DNA of 64,000 nucleotides from Streptomyces sp. BK340 (lineage in GTDB: Bacteria > Actinomycetota > Actinomycetes > Streptomycetales > Streptomycetaceae), in NCBI RefSeq assembly GCF_007827595.1, contig NZ_VISR01000008.1, positions 215,040-279,039 on the forward strand, read 5' to 3'. Position 1 is the first letter of the stretch. The number at the start of each line of letters is the position of its first letter. Under the pieces are notes generated by a model that was not told the origin of the DNA, ran no database searches, and worked only from the letters and a program-made list of their open reading frames with translations. Of this stretch, positions 15,293 to 26,929 are shown in pieces. Position numbers and translations under genes: made by a program.

Positions 15293-17095
15293 ATGGGTCG
15301 GCCTGGCGCGCGGAAACTGGCGGTGATGGCGGTCTCGGCCGCCATGGTGTCGGTGGGAGCGGCGGCCCCGCCCGCCGCAGCGGGCGAGACGCCCACGAAG
15401 GTTCCGGTGGCCGTCGGCTACGGCGGAGCCGTGGCCAGCGTCGACGCGGACGCGTCGGCCGCCGGCATCGAGGTGCTCAGGAAGGGCGGCAACGCGGTCG
15501 ACGCGGCCGTCGCCACCGCGGCCGCGCTCGGCGTCACCGAGCCCTACTCGGCCGGCATCGGCGGAGGCGGCTACTTCGTCTACTACGACGCCAAGTCCCG
15601 CACGGTGCACACCATCGACGGCCGCGAGACCGCGCCGCTGACCGCCGACGCCGACCTGTTCACGGAGAACGGCAAGCCGCTCGCCTTCGCCGACGCCGTC
15701 AGCAGCGGTCTGAGCGTCGGCACCCCGGGCACACCCGCCACCTGGCAGACGGCACTGGACCAGTGGGGCAGCAGAAGCCTCGGTACGGTCCTCGGGCCCG
15801 CCGAGCGGATCGCCCGCGACGGCTTCACCGTCGACGACACCTTCCGCTCGCAGACCGCGTCCAACGAGACCCGGTTCCGCTACTTCCCCGACACCGCCCG
15901 GCTGTTCCTGCCGAACGGACAGCTCCCGGTCGTCGGCTCCACCTTCAAGAACCCCGATCTGGCCCGCACTTACCAGGAACTGGCCAGGAAGGGCGTCGGC
16001 GCGATCTACCACGGTGACCTGGGCGACGACATCGTCGACACGGTCGACAAGCCGCCGGTGGACCCGGGGTCGGGCTGGAACGCCCGCCCCGGCAAGCTGG
16101 CGGAGAAGGACCTGGCCGCCTACGGCGCCAAGCTCCAGAAGCCCACCAGGACCTCGTACCGCGGCCTGAACGTGTACTCCATCGCGCCCTCCTCCTCAGG
16201 CGGCACCACCGTCGGCGAGGCGCTCAACATCCTGGAGAGGACCGACCTCTCGAAGGCCAGCGAGGTGCAGTACCTGCACCACTACATCGAGGCCAGCCGC
16301 ATCGCCTTCGCCGACCGCGGCCGCTGGGTCGGCGACCCCGCCTTCGAGGACGTACCGGCCAAGGACCTGCTGTCGCAGCGGTACGCCGACTCGCGCGCCT
16401 GCCTGATCAAGGACGACGCGGTCCTCAGCAGCCCGCTCGCACCCGGCGACCCCCGCCACCCCGCCGCCTGCGGCACCGGCGGTACGGCGGCCCCGACGAC
16501 GTACGAGGGCGAGAACACCACCCATCTGACCGTGGCCGACAAGTGGGGCAACGTCGTCTCCTACACGCTCACCATCGAGCAGACCGGCGGCAGCGGCATG
16601 ACCGTGCCCGGCCGGGGCTTCCTGCTCAACAACGAGCTGACCGACTTCTCCTTCGCCCCGGCCAACCCGGCCGTGCACGACCCGAACCTGCCCGGGCCGG
16701 GCAAGCGGCCGCGCTCCTCCATCTCACCGACCATCGTCCTCGACCGGCACGGCCGGCCGGTGGTGGCGCTCGGCTCGCCCGGCGGCGCGACCATCATCAC
16801 CACCGTGCTGCAGACCCTGACCGAGTTCCTCGACCGGCGTCTGCCGCTGGTCGACGCGATCGCCGCGCCGCGCGCCAGCCAGCGCAACGCGGCCCAGACC
16901 GAACTCGAACCAGGCCTGTACAACAGCGACCTGAGGACTCGGCTGGAGGCCATCGGGCACAGCTTCAAGCTGAACCCGGAGATCGGCGCGGCCACCGGCG
17001 TCCAGCGGCTGCCGGACGGCAGGTGGCTGGCGGCCGCCGAGAAGGTACGGCGCGGCGGCGGCTCGGCGATGGTGGTCGATCCGGCCGCGCCGTGA
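15293..17095 (+). CDS. ggt: Secreted gamma-glutamyltransferase
   Basis: A 600-residue Ntn-hydrolase that transfers or hydrolyses the gamma-glutamyl group of glutathione-like substrates. A signal peptide (LAVMAVSAAMVSVGAAAPPA) is followed by the large-subunit start (GAVASVDADASAAGIEVLRK, GGNAVDAAVATAAALG). The autoprocessing/nucleophile site is ENTTHLTVADKWGN near residue 405, followed by the glycine loop GGSGMTVPGRGFLLNNE and GSPGGATIITTVLQ. Length and motif order are those of an active enzyme. The ATG at 15293 has GGGAGG upstream. It converges on the Clp gene with a 3-nt gap. Confidence 0.93.
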   Translation: MGRPGARKLAVMAVSAAMVSVGAAAPPAAAGETPTKVPVAVGYGGAVASVDADASAAGIEVLRKGGNAVDAAVATAAALGVTEPYSAGIGGGGYFVYYDAKSRTVHTIDGRETAPLTADADLFTENGKPLAFADAVSSGLSVGTPGTPATWQTALDQWGSRSLGTVLGPAERIARDGFTVDDTFRSQTASNETRFRYFPDTARLFLPNGQLPVVGSTFKNPDLARTYQELARKGVGAIYHGDLGDDIVDTVDKPPVDPGSGWNARPGKLAEKDLAAYGAKLQKPTRTSYRGLNVYSIAPSSSGGTTVGEALNILERTDLSKASEVQYLHHYIEASRIAFADRGRWVGDPAFEDVPAKDLLSQRYADSRACLIKDDAVLSSPLAPGDPRHPAACGTGGTAAPTTYEGENTTHLTVADKWGNVVSYTLTIEQTGGSGMTVPGRGFLLNNELTDFSFAPANPAVHDPNLPGPGKRPRSSISPTIVLDRHGRPVVALGSPGGATIITTVLQTLTEFLDRRLPLVDAIAAPRASQRNAAQTELEPGLYNSDLRTRLEAIGHSFKLNPEIGAATGVQRLPDGRWLAAAEKVRRGGGSAMVVDPAAP

Positions 17096-17098
17096 CCG

Positions 17099-19639
<2,541 letters not shown>

Positions 19640-19722
19640 GACGTTCCGTTCCTTTGGTGTTCGTTCATTTCACCTTGGCACGGATGGTCTCCGACGGCAT
19701 CGCGGGGCGCCTGTCGGCCGTC

Positions 19723-20490
19723 CTACCGCTGTGTGAGTATGCGCGGGCCCGCTTCCGTGATCGCCACGGTGTGCTCCACGTGGGCCGCGCGGGATCCGTC
19801 GCTCGTGCGCAGCGTCCAGCCGTCCTCCGCTTCGTAGTAGGCGTCGTTGCCACTGGCGATCAGCATCGGCTCGATCGCCAGGACCATGCCGTGGCGCAGG
19901 GGGAGTCCCCGCCCCGGGCGGCCCTCGTTCGGGACCTCAGGGTCCTCGTGCATGCGGCGGCCCACGCCGTGGCCGCCGAAGCCGGCGGGGATGCCGTAAC
20001 CGGCCGTGCGGCAGACCCGGCCGACGGCGTGTGCGACGTCGCCGATGCGGTTGCCGACGACGGCTGCCTCGATGCCTGCCGCCAGGGCGCGCTCGGCGGT
20101 GTCGATGAGGTGCAGGTCCGCCGGGCGGGGGCGGCCGACCGTGAAGCTGATCGCCGAGTCACCGGCCCAGCCGCCCAGGTGGGCGCCGCAGTCGATGGAG
20201 ACGAGGTCGCCGTCGCGCAGGCGGTGACGGGTGGGGATGCCGTGCACGATCGCGTCGTTGACCGAAGCGCAGATGACCGCCGGAAAGGGGGTCGGGGCGA
20301 AGGAGGGGCGGTAGCCGAGGAAAGGAGAGGAGGCCCCGGCCTCGCGCAGCACCTCCCGGGCCACCTCGTCCAGCTCCAGCAGGGAGACACCGACGTCGGC
20401 GGCCTTTCGTACGGCTGTCAGGGCACGTGCGACGACCTGGCCCGTGGCGTGCATCGCGTCAATGGACGTGTCTGTCTTCAGTTCCACCAT
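19723..20490 (-). CDS. map: Type I methionine aminopeptidase
   Basis: A 255-residue metalloenzyme that removes N-terminal methionine from nascent proteins. All five metal ligands and the substrate His are visible: DAIVHGIP, SIDCGAHLGGWAGDSAISF (two Asp), GHGVGRRMHEDPEVPNEG (His), AIEPM (Glu) and AAHVEHTVAITE (Glu). The start at 20490 is supported by a TATAGT -10 element ending 7 nt before the ATG, suggesting a leaderless mRNA. It is divergent from the XRE regulator. Streptomycetes carry several map genes, and this one is probably an accessory copy outside the ribosomal-protein operon. Confidence 0.92.
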   Translation of the reverse strand: MVELKTDTSIDAMHATGQVVARALTAVRKAADVGVSLLELDEVAREVLREAGASSPFLGYRPSFAPTPFPAVICASVNDAIVHGIPTRHRLRDGDLVSIDCGAHLGGWAGDSAISFTVGRPRPADLHLIDTAERALAAGIEAAVVGNRIGDVAHAVGRVCRTAGYGIPAGFGGHGVGRRMHEDPEVPNEGRPGRGLPLRHGMVLAIEPMLIASGNDAYYEAEDGWTLRTSDGSRAAHVEHTVAITEAGPRILTQR

Positions 20491-20551
20491 GCCAATTACT
20501 ATACCGGTATTTGAATGGGGGATGGCGGTGGGTGGTATTAGAATGGGTGTC
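20491..20551. promoter_or_regulatory. Compact divergent promoter pair, both apparently leaderless
   Basis: On the minus strand TATAGT (20498-20503) ends 7 nt before the map ATG at 20490. On the plus strand TAGAAT (20539-20544) ends 7 nt before the XRE ATG at 20552. A perfect palindrome ATACCGGTAT (20501-20510) overlaps the map -10 box. Only 61 nt separate the two genes, so neither mRNA can carry a conventional ribosome binding site. The palindrome is a plausible operator for the XRE protein. Confidence 0.6.
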
Positions 20552-20803
20552 ATGGTGCGCACCCCCCTCACCCCCGAAGAGCGCGAACGCGGCGAACGGC
20601 TCGGACAGTTGCTGCGCGCGGCGCGCGGCGGGCGGAGCATGGCCGAGGTCGCGGCGGAGGCGGGCGTCTCGGCCGAGACGCTTCGCAAGATCGAGACCGG
20701 ACGGGCGCCGACCCCGGCCTTCTTCACCGTGGCCGCGCTGGCCGGGGTGCTCGGGCTCTCCATGGACGACCTGATGACGCGCTGTCTGCTGGTGGGTGTC
20801 TGA
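20552..20803 (+). CDS. Small XRE-family helix-turn-helix regulator
   Basis: An 83-residue protein that is essentially one Cro/C1-type HTH: RGERLGQLLRAARGGRSMAE, VAAEAGVSAETLRKIETGRA, then FTVAALAGVLGLSMDDL. The ATG at 20552 was chosen because it is 7 nt from a -10-like TAGAAT; ATG 20543 overlaps that box. It is divergent from map with a shared 61-nt promoter containing a palindrome, so auto-regulation together with map control is plausible. Confidence 0.82.
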   Translation: MVRTPLTPEERERGERLGQLLRAARGGRSMAEVAAEAGVSAETLRKIETGRAPTPAFFTVAALAGVLGLSMDDLMTRCLLVGV

Positions 20804-20951
20804 AACCCGCCTGGGCCGGTCCGGTCCGCGCAAGGGGCGGGATCGCGCAATGAGTCGCCCGCCCACCGCCGGAAAACTCTGCGTAGCAAGTCCGTAACAC
20901 AGCTGGTGTTGCCTGACGGCCGGAGTGCTGGCAGTCGGGCGGGAGTCGGAC

Positions 20952-23054
20952 ATGGCTGTGGATCAACTCGCCGGTCGAATGCGGGAGTTCGCGAACTACC
21001 TGGACGGCCTCCTGGGGCGCCTGGATCAGGGCGGGGGATGGTGCGGGGTCTTCTGGCAACGCGACCCCGAGGGCATGCAGGCCTGCCTCGAAGGGCGTGA
21101 GGTGCCGCCGTGGGACGTGGTGGAGGCGCTGCTGCAGGACCTCCATGCGGCGTTCGGCCCCGCAGCGGCCGCGGCCGAGCGGCAACGGGCCCGCGTCCTG
21201 CACGCTGCCGCCGTCTCGGCTTACGACGCCCGCCCCGGCGGCGGGGACGCCCTGCGCGACCGGCTCGACGTGATGCTCCGCGAACAGCGGTACGCCGTGG
21301 AACGCCAGGCCGAACTGAACCGCCTGCTCACCGAGGCACCCTCCCGTGAGGAGGCCGACGCCCTGCGCCTGGACCTCGCCTGGGCCCGCGACGATCACGA
21401 ACGAGCCACGGCCCGGTGCGCCGAACTGCGGGCCAGGATGGCGCACCTGGACCGCAGGGCGGTGGAAGTGCCGCTCCTGGACGGGGCGGAGGCCTGGGGT
21501 GAGGGTGGCGGGCGAGTGCCGGGCCCCGACGGCGCATCGGTGACGCCGCGGGAGCACGGGGCTGCCGCCGGGCCCTTCGGCGGCACCGCAGGCGCAGACG
21601 GGCGCGTGGCGGGCCCTGGTGCTGCCGGGTCGGCGGGTGACCGTGGTGCGTCGCGGGGTGGCTCCGGCGGTGCACTGCGGGCGGGGGACGATGCCGGGCC
21701 GCTTGCGCCCGGCGCCGACGGCTTCGGCCGTGCCGGTACGGGTGGTGGGCCTCGCGTCTCTGGCGCCGAGGGCTTCGGCGGCGCCGAGGCGGTCGGGGGC
21801 GGCGAGGCTGCCGCGCCCGGAGGGGCCGGGGCCCCTGGCGCCGCCTGGCTCGGCGCCGGGGCGGCCCCGTCCCACCCGCACGATGCCCGGGCCACCGGCC
21901 ACGACGGGCGGCTCACCGGGCCCGCCGGCGACGGTCAGGACCCCTGGTTCTCCGGACCGGTCGCCGGCCACGCCCCTCGCCCCGCCGTACCGGACGCCGG
22001 CCCTGCGGTCGGTCAGGGCGGTTCCGTGCCGGGCTCGTCCTCATGGCAGGCCGTGTCGGATGCCGGCCCTGTGGCTGGTCGGGCGGAGTCCGTGGTGGCC
22101 GGGGCCTCGCAGCCCGCGGTGTCGTATGCCGGCCCGGCAGCCGGCCAGGGCGGTTCCGTGCCGGATCCGGCCCCATGGCCCGCGCGGGCGGACGCCGGCC
22201 CGGCGGCGCGCCCGGGAGGGGCCGACGCCGGCCCGGCAGTCCCTTCCCCTGCCGCGCGCCCCGCCGCACCCTCCGCCCGCGAGGTCACCCCCGTGCCCGC
22301 CCCTGAGCCCCCCGCCCCCGCCAAGCCCCGCAAGCGGCGCCGTGGCAGTGCCCGGTTCGCCGGGATGGCCGAGGACGCGGGCGCCCCGGTTGTCGTGCCG
22401 CAGGGTCCTGTCGCTGCCGTGCCCGAGGCGGCCGTCGGACGGCGGAGCCCGCGTGGGGCGCGGTTCGCCGGGGCGGCGGAGCGGGGCGAGGCGGTCGAGG
22501 GGACCGCGGAGGTCGTGGTGGACGCCGAGACGGGCGCTGCCGTCGAGGGGGTCGTTGAGGAGCTGGTGCGGCTGCGGGGTGAGGGGCGTACCGGTGAGGC
22601 GCATGTGCTGTTGGTCGAGATCGCGCGGTGGCCCGCTGAGCGGTACCCGCTGCTCGCGGACCGGCTGCAGCATGCGGGGCTCGCTGCCGACTGGGCCACG
22701 CTGCTGTGGGAGGCCGCCTCGCTGCCCGCCGAGCGGCTGGTCACCGCCGCCGACGCGCTGGAGGCCGCCGGGCGGATCGCGGACGGGCAGCAGATGCTGC
22801 GGCAGGGCGTGGTCAGGCCGGCCGAGGAGATAGGTGCCGCCGTGCTGGGGCTGGACGCGCAGGGGCGCGGGCGCGAGGTACGGGCCCTGCTGGACGCCTA
22901 TGTGCGCGTCCGGACGCCGGAGGAGGCCGTCCGCAGCGTCGGCGCCGACCCGCGCCGCCTCGTCCCGCTCCTGCTGGAGGCCGCCCGTGGTGTCTCGGAG
23001 GAGCGCCACTGGGACCTGGTGCACGCCCTGAGGGTCGCCGGCTTCACCGCCTGA
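20952..23054 (+). CDS. Large Ala/Pro/Gly-rich hypothetical protein
   Basis: A 700-residue protein of unknown function. Residues 1-175 are helical (AGRMREFANYLDGLLGRL) with a possible coiled coil (RQAELNRLLTEAPSREEADA). Residues about 185-480 are low-complexity Ala/Gly/Pro with repeats of DAGPAVGQGGSVP-like units. Residues 490-700 are helical again and resemble short helical repeats (ERYPLLADRLQHAGLAADWA, TAADALEAAGRIADGQQML). The start at 20952 has GGGAG 7 nt upstream and is preferred over the GTG at 20925. No membrane segment or catalytic motif is visible. Confidence 0.7.
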   Translation: MAVDQLAGRMREFANYLDGLLGRLDQGGGWCGVFWQRDPEGMQACLEGREVPPWDVVEALLQDLHAAFGPAAAAAERQRARVLHAAAVSAYDARPGGGDALRDRLDVMLREQRYAVERQAELNRLLTEAPSREEADALRLDLAWARDDHERATARCAELRARMAHLDRRAVEVPLLDGAEAWGEGGGRVPGPDGASVTPREHGAAAGPFGGTAGADGRVAGPGAAGSAGDRGASRGGSGGALRAGDDAGPLAPGADGFGRAGTGGGPRVSGAEGFGGAEAVGGGEAAAPGGAGAPGAAWLGAGAAPSHPHDARATGHDGRLTGPAGDGQDPWFSGPVAGHAPRPAVPDAGPAVGQGGSVPGSSSWQAVSDAGPVAGRAESVVAGASQPAVSYAGPAAGQGGSVPDPAPWPARADAGPAARPGGADAGPAVPSPAARPAAPSAREVTPVPAPEPPAPAKPRKRRRGSARFAGMAEDAGAPVVVPQGPVAAVPEAAVGRRSPRGARFAGAAERGEAVEGTAEVVVDAETGAAVEGVVEELVRLRGEGRTGEAHVLLVEIARWPAERYPLLADRLQHAGLAADWATLLWEAASLPAERLVTAADALEAAGRIADGQQMLRQGVVRPAEEIGAAVLGLDAQGRGREVRALLDAYVRVRTPEEAVRSVGADPRRLVPLLLEAARGVSEERHWDLVHALRVAGFTA

Positions 23055-23152
23055 CGGTCCTTCCGCTCACCCTAAGGAGTGTGAAACGTGATCGACTCAG
23101 CGGGTTAACGACGATGGTCTTGGCAAGGACTTCCTCGAGGCTTACTTTCGTC

Positions 23153-23183
23153 CCTCTACGGGCCGTTTCTACGGGCGTAGAGG
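23153..23183. promoter_or_regulatory. TCTACG repeat array, likely operator of the catabolic operon
   Basis: TCTACG occurs at 23155-23160 and 23168-23173 and inverted (CGTAGA) at 23176-23181. The last two form a perfect palindrome TCTACG-GG-CGTAGA; the first pairs with the third as an 8-bp inverted repeat CCTCTACG...CGTAGAGG. The array lies 29-59 nt before the first gene of the operon. The PucR protein encoded inside the operon is the obvious candidate ligand, unproven. Confidence 0.6.
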
Positions 23184-23211
23184 CTCGGACGTCGCGTCGA
23201 AGGAGCAGCTC

Positions 23212-24054
23212 ATGGCCAACGTCGTACGTGCCGCACTGGTTCAGGCCACCTGGACCGGCGACACCGAGTCCATGGTGGCGAAACACGAGGAGCACGCCCG
23301 CGAGGCGGCCCGCCTGGGCGCGAGGATCATCGGGTTCCAGGAGGTCTTCAACGCCCCCTACTTCTGTCAGGTCCAGGAGCCGGAGCACTACCGCTGGGCC
23401 GAGCCGGTGCCCGACGGGCCCACCGTGCGGCGGATGCGGGAACTGGCCCGCGAGACCGGCATGGTGGTGGTCGTCCCCGTCTTCGAGGTCGAGCAGTCCG
23501 GCTTCTACTACAACACCGCCGCCGTGATCGACGCCGACGGCACCTACCTCGGCAAGTACCGCAAGCACCACATCCCCCAGGTCAAGGGCTTCTGGGAGAA
23601 GTACTACTTCAAACCCGGCAACCTGGGATGGCCCGTCTTCGAGACGGCCGTCGGCAAGGTGGGTGTCTACATCTGCTACGACCGTCACTTCCCGGAGGGC
23701 TGGCGGCAACTGGGCCTGAACGGCGCGCAGTTGGTCTACAACCCCTCAGCCACGCACCGAGGTCTGTCCTCCTACCTGTGGCAGCTGGAACAGCCCGCCG
23801 CGGCCGTCGCCAACGAGTACTTCGTCGCCGCCATCAACCGGGTGGGGCAGGAGGAGTACGGGGACAACGACTTCTACGGGACGTCGTACTTCGTCGACCC
23901 GCGCGGCCGGTTCGTCGGCGAGGTGGCCAGTGACAAGGACGAGGAACTCGTCGTCCGGGACCTGGACTTCGACCTCATCGACGAGGTGCGGCAGCAGTGG
24001 GCCTTCTACCGCGACCGCCGTCCCGACGCCTACGAAGGGCTGGTGCAGCCGTGA
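23212..24054 (+). CDS. Nitrilase-superfamily beta-ureidopropionase/N-carbamoyl amidohydrolase, copy 1
   Basis: A 280-residue carbon-nitrogen hydrolase. The Glu-Lys-Cys triad is visible in GFQEVFNAPYF (Glu44), YLGKYRKHHIPQ and YICYDRHFPEGWR. The family hydrolyses N-carbamoyl-beta-alanine or related N-carbamoyl amines to amine, CO2 and ammonia; in this cluster the beta-ureidopropionase step of reductive pyrimidine breakdown is most likely. AAGGAG lies 7 nt before the ATG. Its stop overlaps the aminotransferase start (GTGA), so beta-alanine formation and transamination are translationally coupled. A colinear paralogue of identical length lies at 27085. Confidence 0.88.
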   Translation: MANVVRAALVQATWTGDTESMVAKHEEHAREAARLGARIIGFQEVFNAPYFCQVQEPEHYRWAEPVPDGPTVRRMRELARETGMVVVVPVFEVEQSGFYYNTAAVIDADGTYLGKYRKHHIPQVKGFWEKYYFKPGNLGWPVFETAVGKVGVYICYDRHFPEGWRQLGLNGAQLVYNPSATHRGLSSYLWQLEQPAAAVANEYFVAAINRVGQEEYGDNDFYGTSYFVDPRGRFVGEVASDKDEELVVRDLDFDLIDEVRQQWAFYRDRRPDAYEGLVQP

Positions 24055-25334
24055 ACGACCTCTACTCCCGCCACCGGGGTGTCCTGCCCGACTGGCTGGC
24101 CCTCTACTACGACGAGCCGCTGGAGCTCACGCACGGCGAGGGCCGCCATGTGTGGGACTCCGACGGCAACAAGTACCTGGACTTCTTCGGCGGCATCCTC
24201 ACCACCATGACCGCGCACGCCCTGCCCGAGGTGACCAAGGCGGTCAGCGAGCAGGCCGGCCGGATCATCCACTCCTCGACCCTCTACCTCAACCGGCCGA
24301 TGGTCGAACTGGCCGAACGCATCGCCCAGTTGAGCGGCATCCCGGACGCCCGGGTCTTCTTCACCACCTCCGGCACCGAGGCCAACGACACCGCCCTGCT
24401 GCTCGCCACCACCTACCGGCGCAGCAACACGGTCCTGGCCATGCGCAACAGCTACCACGGCCGCTCCTTCAGCGCCGTCGGCATCACCGGCAACCGCAGC
24501 TGGTCCCCGACCTCACTGTCCCCGCTGCAGACCCTGTACGTCCACGGCGGCGTCCGTACCCGTGGCCCCTTCGCCGAGCTGGACGACCGCGCGTTCATCG
24601 ACGCGTGCGTGGAGGACCTGAAGGACGTCCTCGGGCACACCCGCCCGCCGGCCGCGCTGATCGCCGAGCCCATCCAGGGCGTCGGCGGCTTCACCTCCCC
24701 GCCGGACGGGCTGTACGCGGCCTTCCGCGAGGTGCTGAACGCCCAGGGAATCCTGTGGATCGCCGACGAGGTGCAGACCGGGTGGGGCCGCACCGGCGAC
24801 CACTTCTGGGGCTGGCAGGCGCATGCCCGCAGCGGCCCGCCGGACATGATCACCTTCGCCAAGGGCATCGGCAACGGCGCGTCCATCGGCGGGGTGATCG
24901 CCCGCGCCGAGATCATGAACTGCCTGGACGCCAACAGCATCTCGACGTTCGGCGGCACCCAGATCACCATGGCCGCCGGCCTCGCCAACCTCACCTACCT
25001 CGTCGAACACGACCTGCAGGGCAACGCCCGGCGCGTCGGCGGACTGCTCATCGAACGGCTGCGGGCCGTCGCAGCCCAGCTGCCGGGTGTGCGGGAGGTG
25101 CGCGGGCGCGGACTCATGATCGGCGTCGAACTGGTCAAGCCGGGCACGGACGAGGCCGATCCGCAGGCGGCCTCCGCCGTCCTGGAGGCGGCCCGCGAGG
25201 GCGGCCTGCTGATCGGCAAGGGCGGCGGCCACAACACCAGCGCCCTGCGCATCGCCCCGCCGCTGTCACTGACCGTCGCGGAGGCCGAGGAGGGCGCGGC
25301 GATCCTCGAACGCGCGCTGAGGAGCACGTACTAG
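24051..25334 (+). CDS. Class III PLP-dependent aminotransferase (beta-alanine/beta-amino acid type)
   Basis: A 427-residue fold-type I aminotransferase. Visible elements are TTSGTEANDTALLLAT (phosphate binding), NSYHGRSFSA, WIADEVQTGWGRTG (Asp to the PLP nitrogen), and ITFAKGIGNGASIGG with the Schiff-base lysine in TFAKG. By context it moves the amino group of beta-alanine or beta-aminoisobutyrate, the product of the preceding enzyme, to an oxo-acid. The GTG start overlaps the upstream stop by four nucleotides. It is related to the alanine-glyoxylate / (R)-3-amino-2-methylpropionate aminotransferases. Confidence 0.9.
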   Translation: MNDLYSRHRGVLPDWLALYYDEPLELTHGEGRHVWDSDGNKYLDFFGGILTTMTAHALPEVTKAVSEQAGRIIHSSTLYLNRPMVELAERIAQLSGIPDARVFFTTSGTEANDTALLLATTYRRSNTVLAMRNSYHGRSFSAVGITGNRSWSPTSLSPLQTLYVHGGVRTRGPFAELDDRAFIDACVEDLKDVLGHTRPPAALIAEPIQGVGGFTSPPDGLYAAFREVLNAQGILWIADEVQTGWGRTGDHFWGWQAHARSGPPDMITFAKGIGNGASIGGVIARAEIMNCLDANSISTFGGTQITMAAGLANLTYLVEHDLQGNARRVGGLLIERLRAVAAQLPGVREVRGRGLMIGVELVKPGTDEADPQAASAVLEAAREGGLLIGKGGGHNTSALRIAPPLSLTVAEAEEGAAILERALRSTY

Positions 25335-25351
25335 AGAACGGGTGTACCACC

Positions 25352-26929
25352 ATGACCACCACCTCGGTGACCTCGCACACCGGCTTCGAACCCGCCCTCT
25401 CCGTCCGCCAGGTGCTCACCCTGGAGCGGGTGCAGGCCGGGGAGCCCGAGGTGGTGGCCGGGGCCGGGCAGCTCGACCGGCCCGTGCGCTGGGTGCACGT
25501 CGCCGAGGCCGCCGACGTCGGCGTGATGCTCAGCGGCGGCGAGATGGTGCTCACCACCGGGGTGCTGCTCGCCGGTGACGAGGCCAAGCAGGTCGAGTAC
25601 ATCCAGTCCCTGCACCGGGCGGAGGCCGCGGCCGTCGTGCTCGGGCTCGGCCGGGCCTTTCCCGCGCCGCCCGAGGTGATGCGCCGGGCCGCCGAGCGGT
25701 GCGGGCTGCCCATGGTCGTCCTGCACCGGCCCTTCCCCTTCGCCGAGTTGACGGAGGAGGTCCAGTCCCGGCTGGTGCGGCGGAAGTTCGCCGCCGTGAG
25801 CCTGTCGGAGACCGTACGGACCGCCCTCACCGGGCTGATCACCGCGGGCGCCCCCCTGCAGCGCCTGCTGGACGAGGTCGCCCAGCACAGCGGCTGCCCG
25901 GTCGTCGTCACCAACCTCGCCCACCGCGTCCTCGCCACGGCGGGGGAGCGGCCCGCGGTGGACGACGTGCTGCGCGACTGGGAGCGGATCGCCCGGCAGG
26001 CCGGCGGCAGCGTGGGCGACGGCTGGATCCACGCCGAACTCGGCGGACGCGGGGAGCGCTGGGGCCGGCTGCTGCTGTGCGGGTACCGGGGCGACACGGC
26101 CACCGGGCGGCTGCTGGCCGACCGGGCCGCCGAGGCCCTGGTCCTGCACCGCATGCTCGGCGGCGGCTCCGCCCACACCTGGGAGGAACAGTCCGCGCAG
26201 AGCCTGGTGACCGACCTGGTCTCCGGAGTCGTACCGGCCAGGCAACTGCTGCCCCGGGCGCGGGCGGCCGGGCTGCCGGTGAACCGGCGGACCTTCGTGC
26301 CCCTCGTCGTCCCGGCCGGTGAACCGGGACAACTGGAGCGGACACTGAGGGTGTTGGGCCTGTCCGGGCTGGTCGCCGAGCTGGCCGACGGCGCCACCGC
26401 CGTACTGCTCAGCCTCGCCCGCGACCAGCAGGCCGAGGCGCTGACCGCGCACTTCGCCGCCCGGCTGCGGACCGGGACCGGCCTGCCGAACACGGTGGTC
26501 GCCGCCGCCGATCCGCGCACCGACTGGGACGATGTGCCGGCCGGGCTGCGCGAGGCACAGCATGTCGCCGACGCCGTGGCCGACTCGTCGGGCGCCCTCG
26601 ACCTGCCGGCCGTCGTACGCCTGCGGGACGTCCATCTGCGTGGCCTGATCCGGCTGCTCAGGGACGACCCCCAGGTGCAGTCCTTCGCCGAGCGCGAGCT
26701 GGACGGACTGCTGTGCGGGGCCGACCAGGAGCTGCTGAACGTGCTGCGCACCTTTCTGGCGACCGGGCGCAACAAGTCCCGTACCGCCCAGCTCCACCAC
26801 GTCTCCCGGCCCGCCCTCTACCGGCGCCTGGAGGCGATACAGACCCGTCTCGGCGTCGACCTCGACGACTTCGAGCAGGCCGCCTCCGTGCACATCGCGC
26901 TCCTCGCGCACGACGCGCAACAGGGGTGA
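25352..26929 (+). CDS. PucR-family transcriptional regulator
   Basis: A 525-residue regulator. The N-terminal PucR domain (LSVRQVLTLERVQAGEPEVV, GEMVLTTGVLL) and middle GGDEF-like part are followed by the C-terminal PucR helix-turn-helix (LLNVLRTFLATGRNKSRTAQ, LHHVSRPALYRRLEAIQTRL). PucR proteins control purine, pyrimidine and related nitrogen catabolism, usually as activators responding to a pathway intermediate. Sitting between the two halves of the cluster, it probably controls the TCTACG array at 23153 and/or the direct repeats at 26925-27026. The ATG at 25352 begins 17 nt after the aminotransferase stop. Confidence 0.9.
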   Translation: MTTTSVTSHTGFEPALSVRQVLTLERVQAGEPEVVAGAGQLDRPVRWVHVAEAADVGVMLSGGEMVLTTGVLLAGDEAKQVEYIQSLHRAEAAAVVLGLGRAFPAPPEVMRRAAERCGLPMVVLHRPFPFAELTEEVQSRLVRRKFAAVSLSETVRTALTGLITAGAPLQRLLDEVAQHSGCPVVVTNLAHRVLATAGERPAVDDVLRDWERIARQAGGSVGDGWIHAELGGRGERWGRLLLCGYRGDTATGRLLADRAAEALVLHRMLGGGSAHTWEEQSAQSLVTDLVSGVVPARQLLPRARAAGLPVNRRTFVPLVVPAGEPGQLERTLRVLGLSGLVAELADGATAVLLSLARDQQAEALTAHFAARLRTGTGLPNTVVAAADPRTDWDDVPAGLREAQHVADAVADSSGALDLPAVVRLRDVHLRGLIRLLRDDPQVQSFAERELDGLLCGADQELLNVLRTFLATGRNKSRTAQLHHVSRPALYRRLEAIQTRLGVDLDDFEQAASVHIALLAHDAQQG

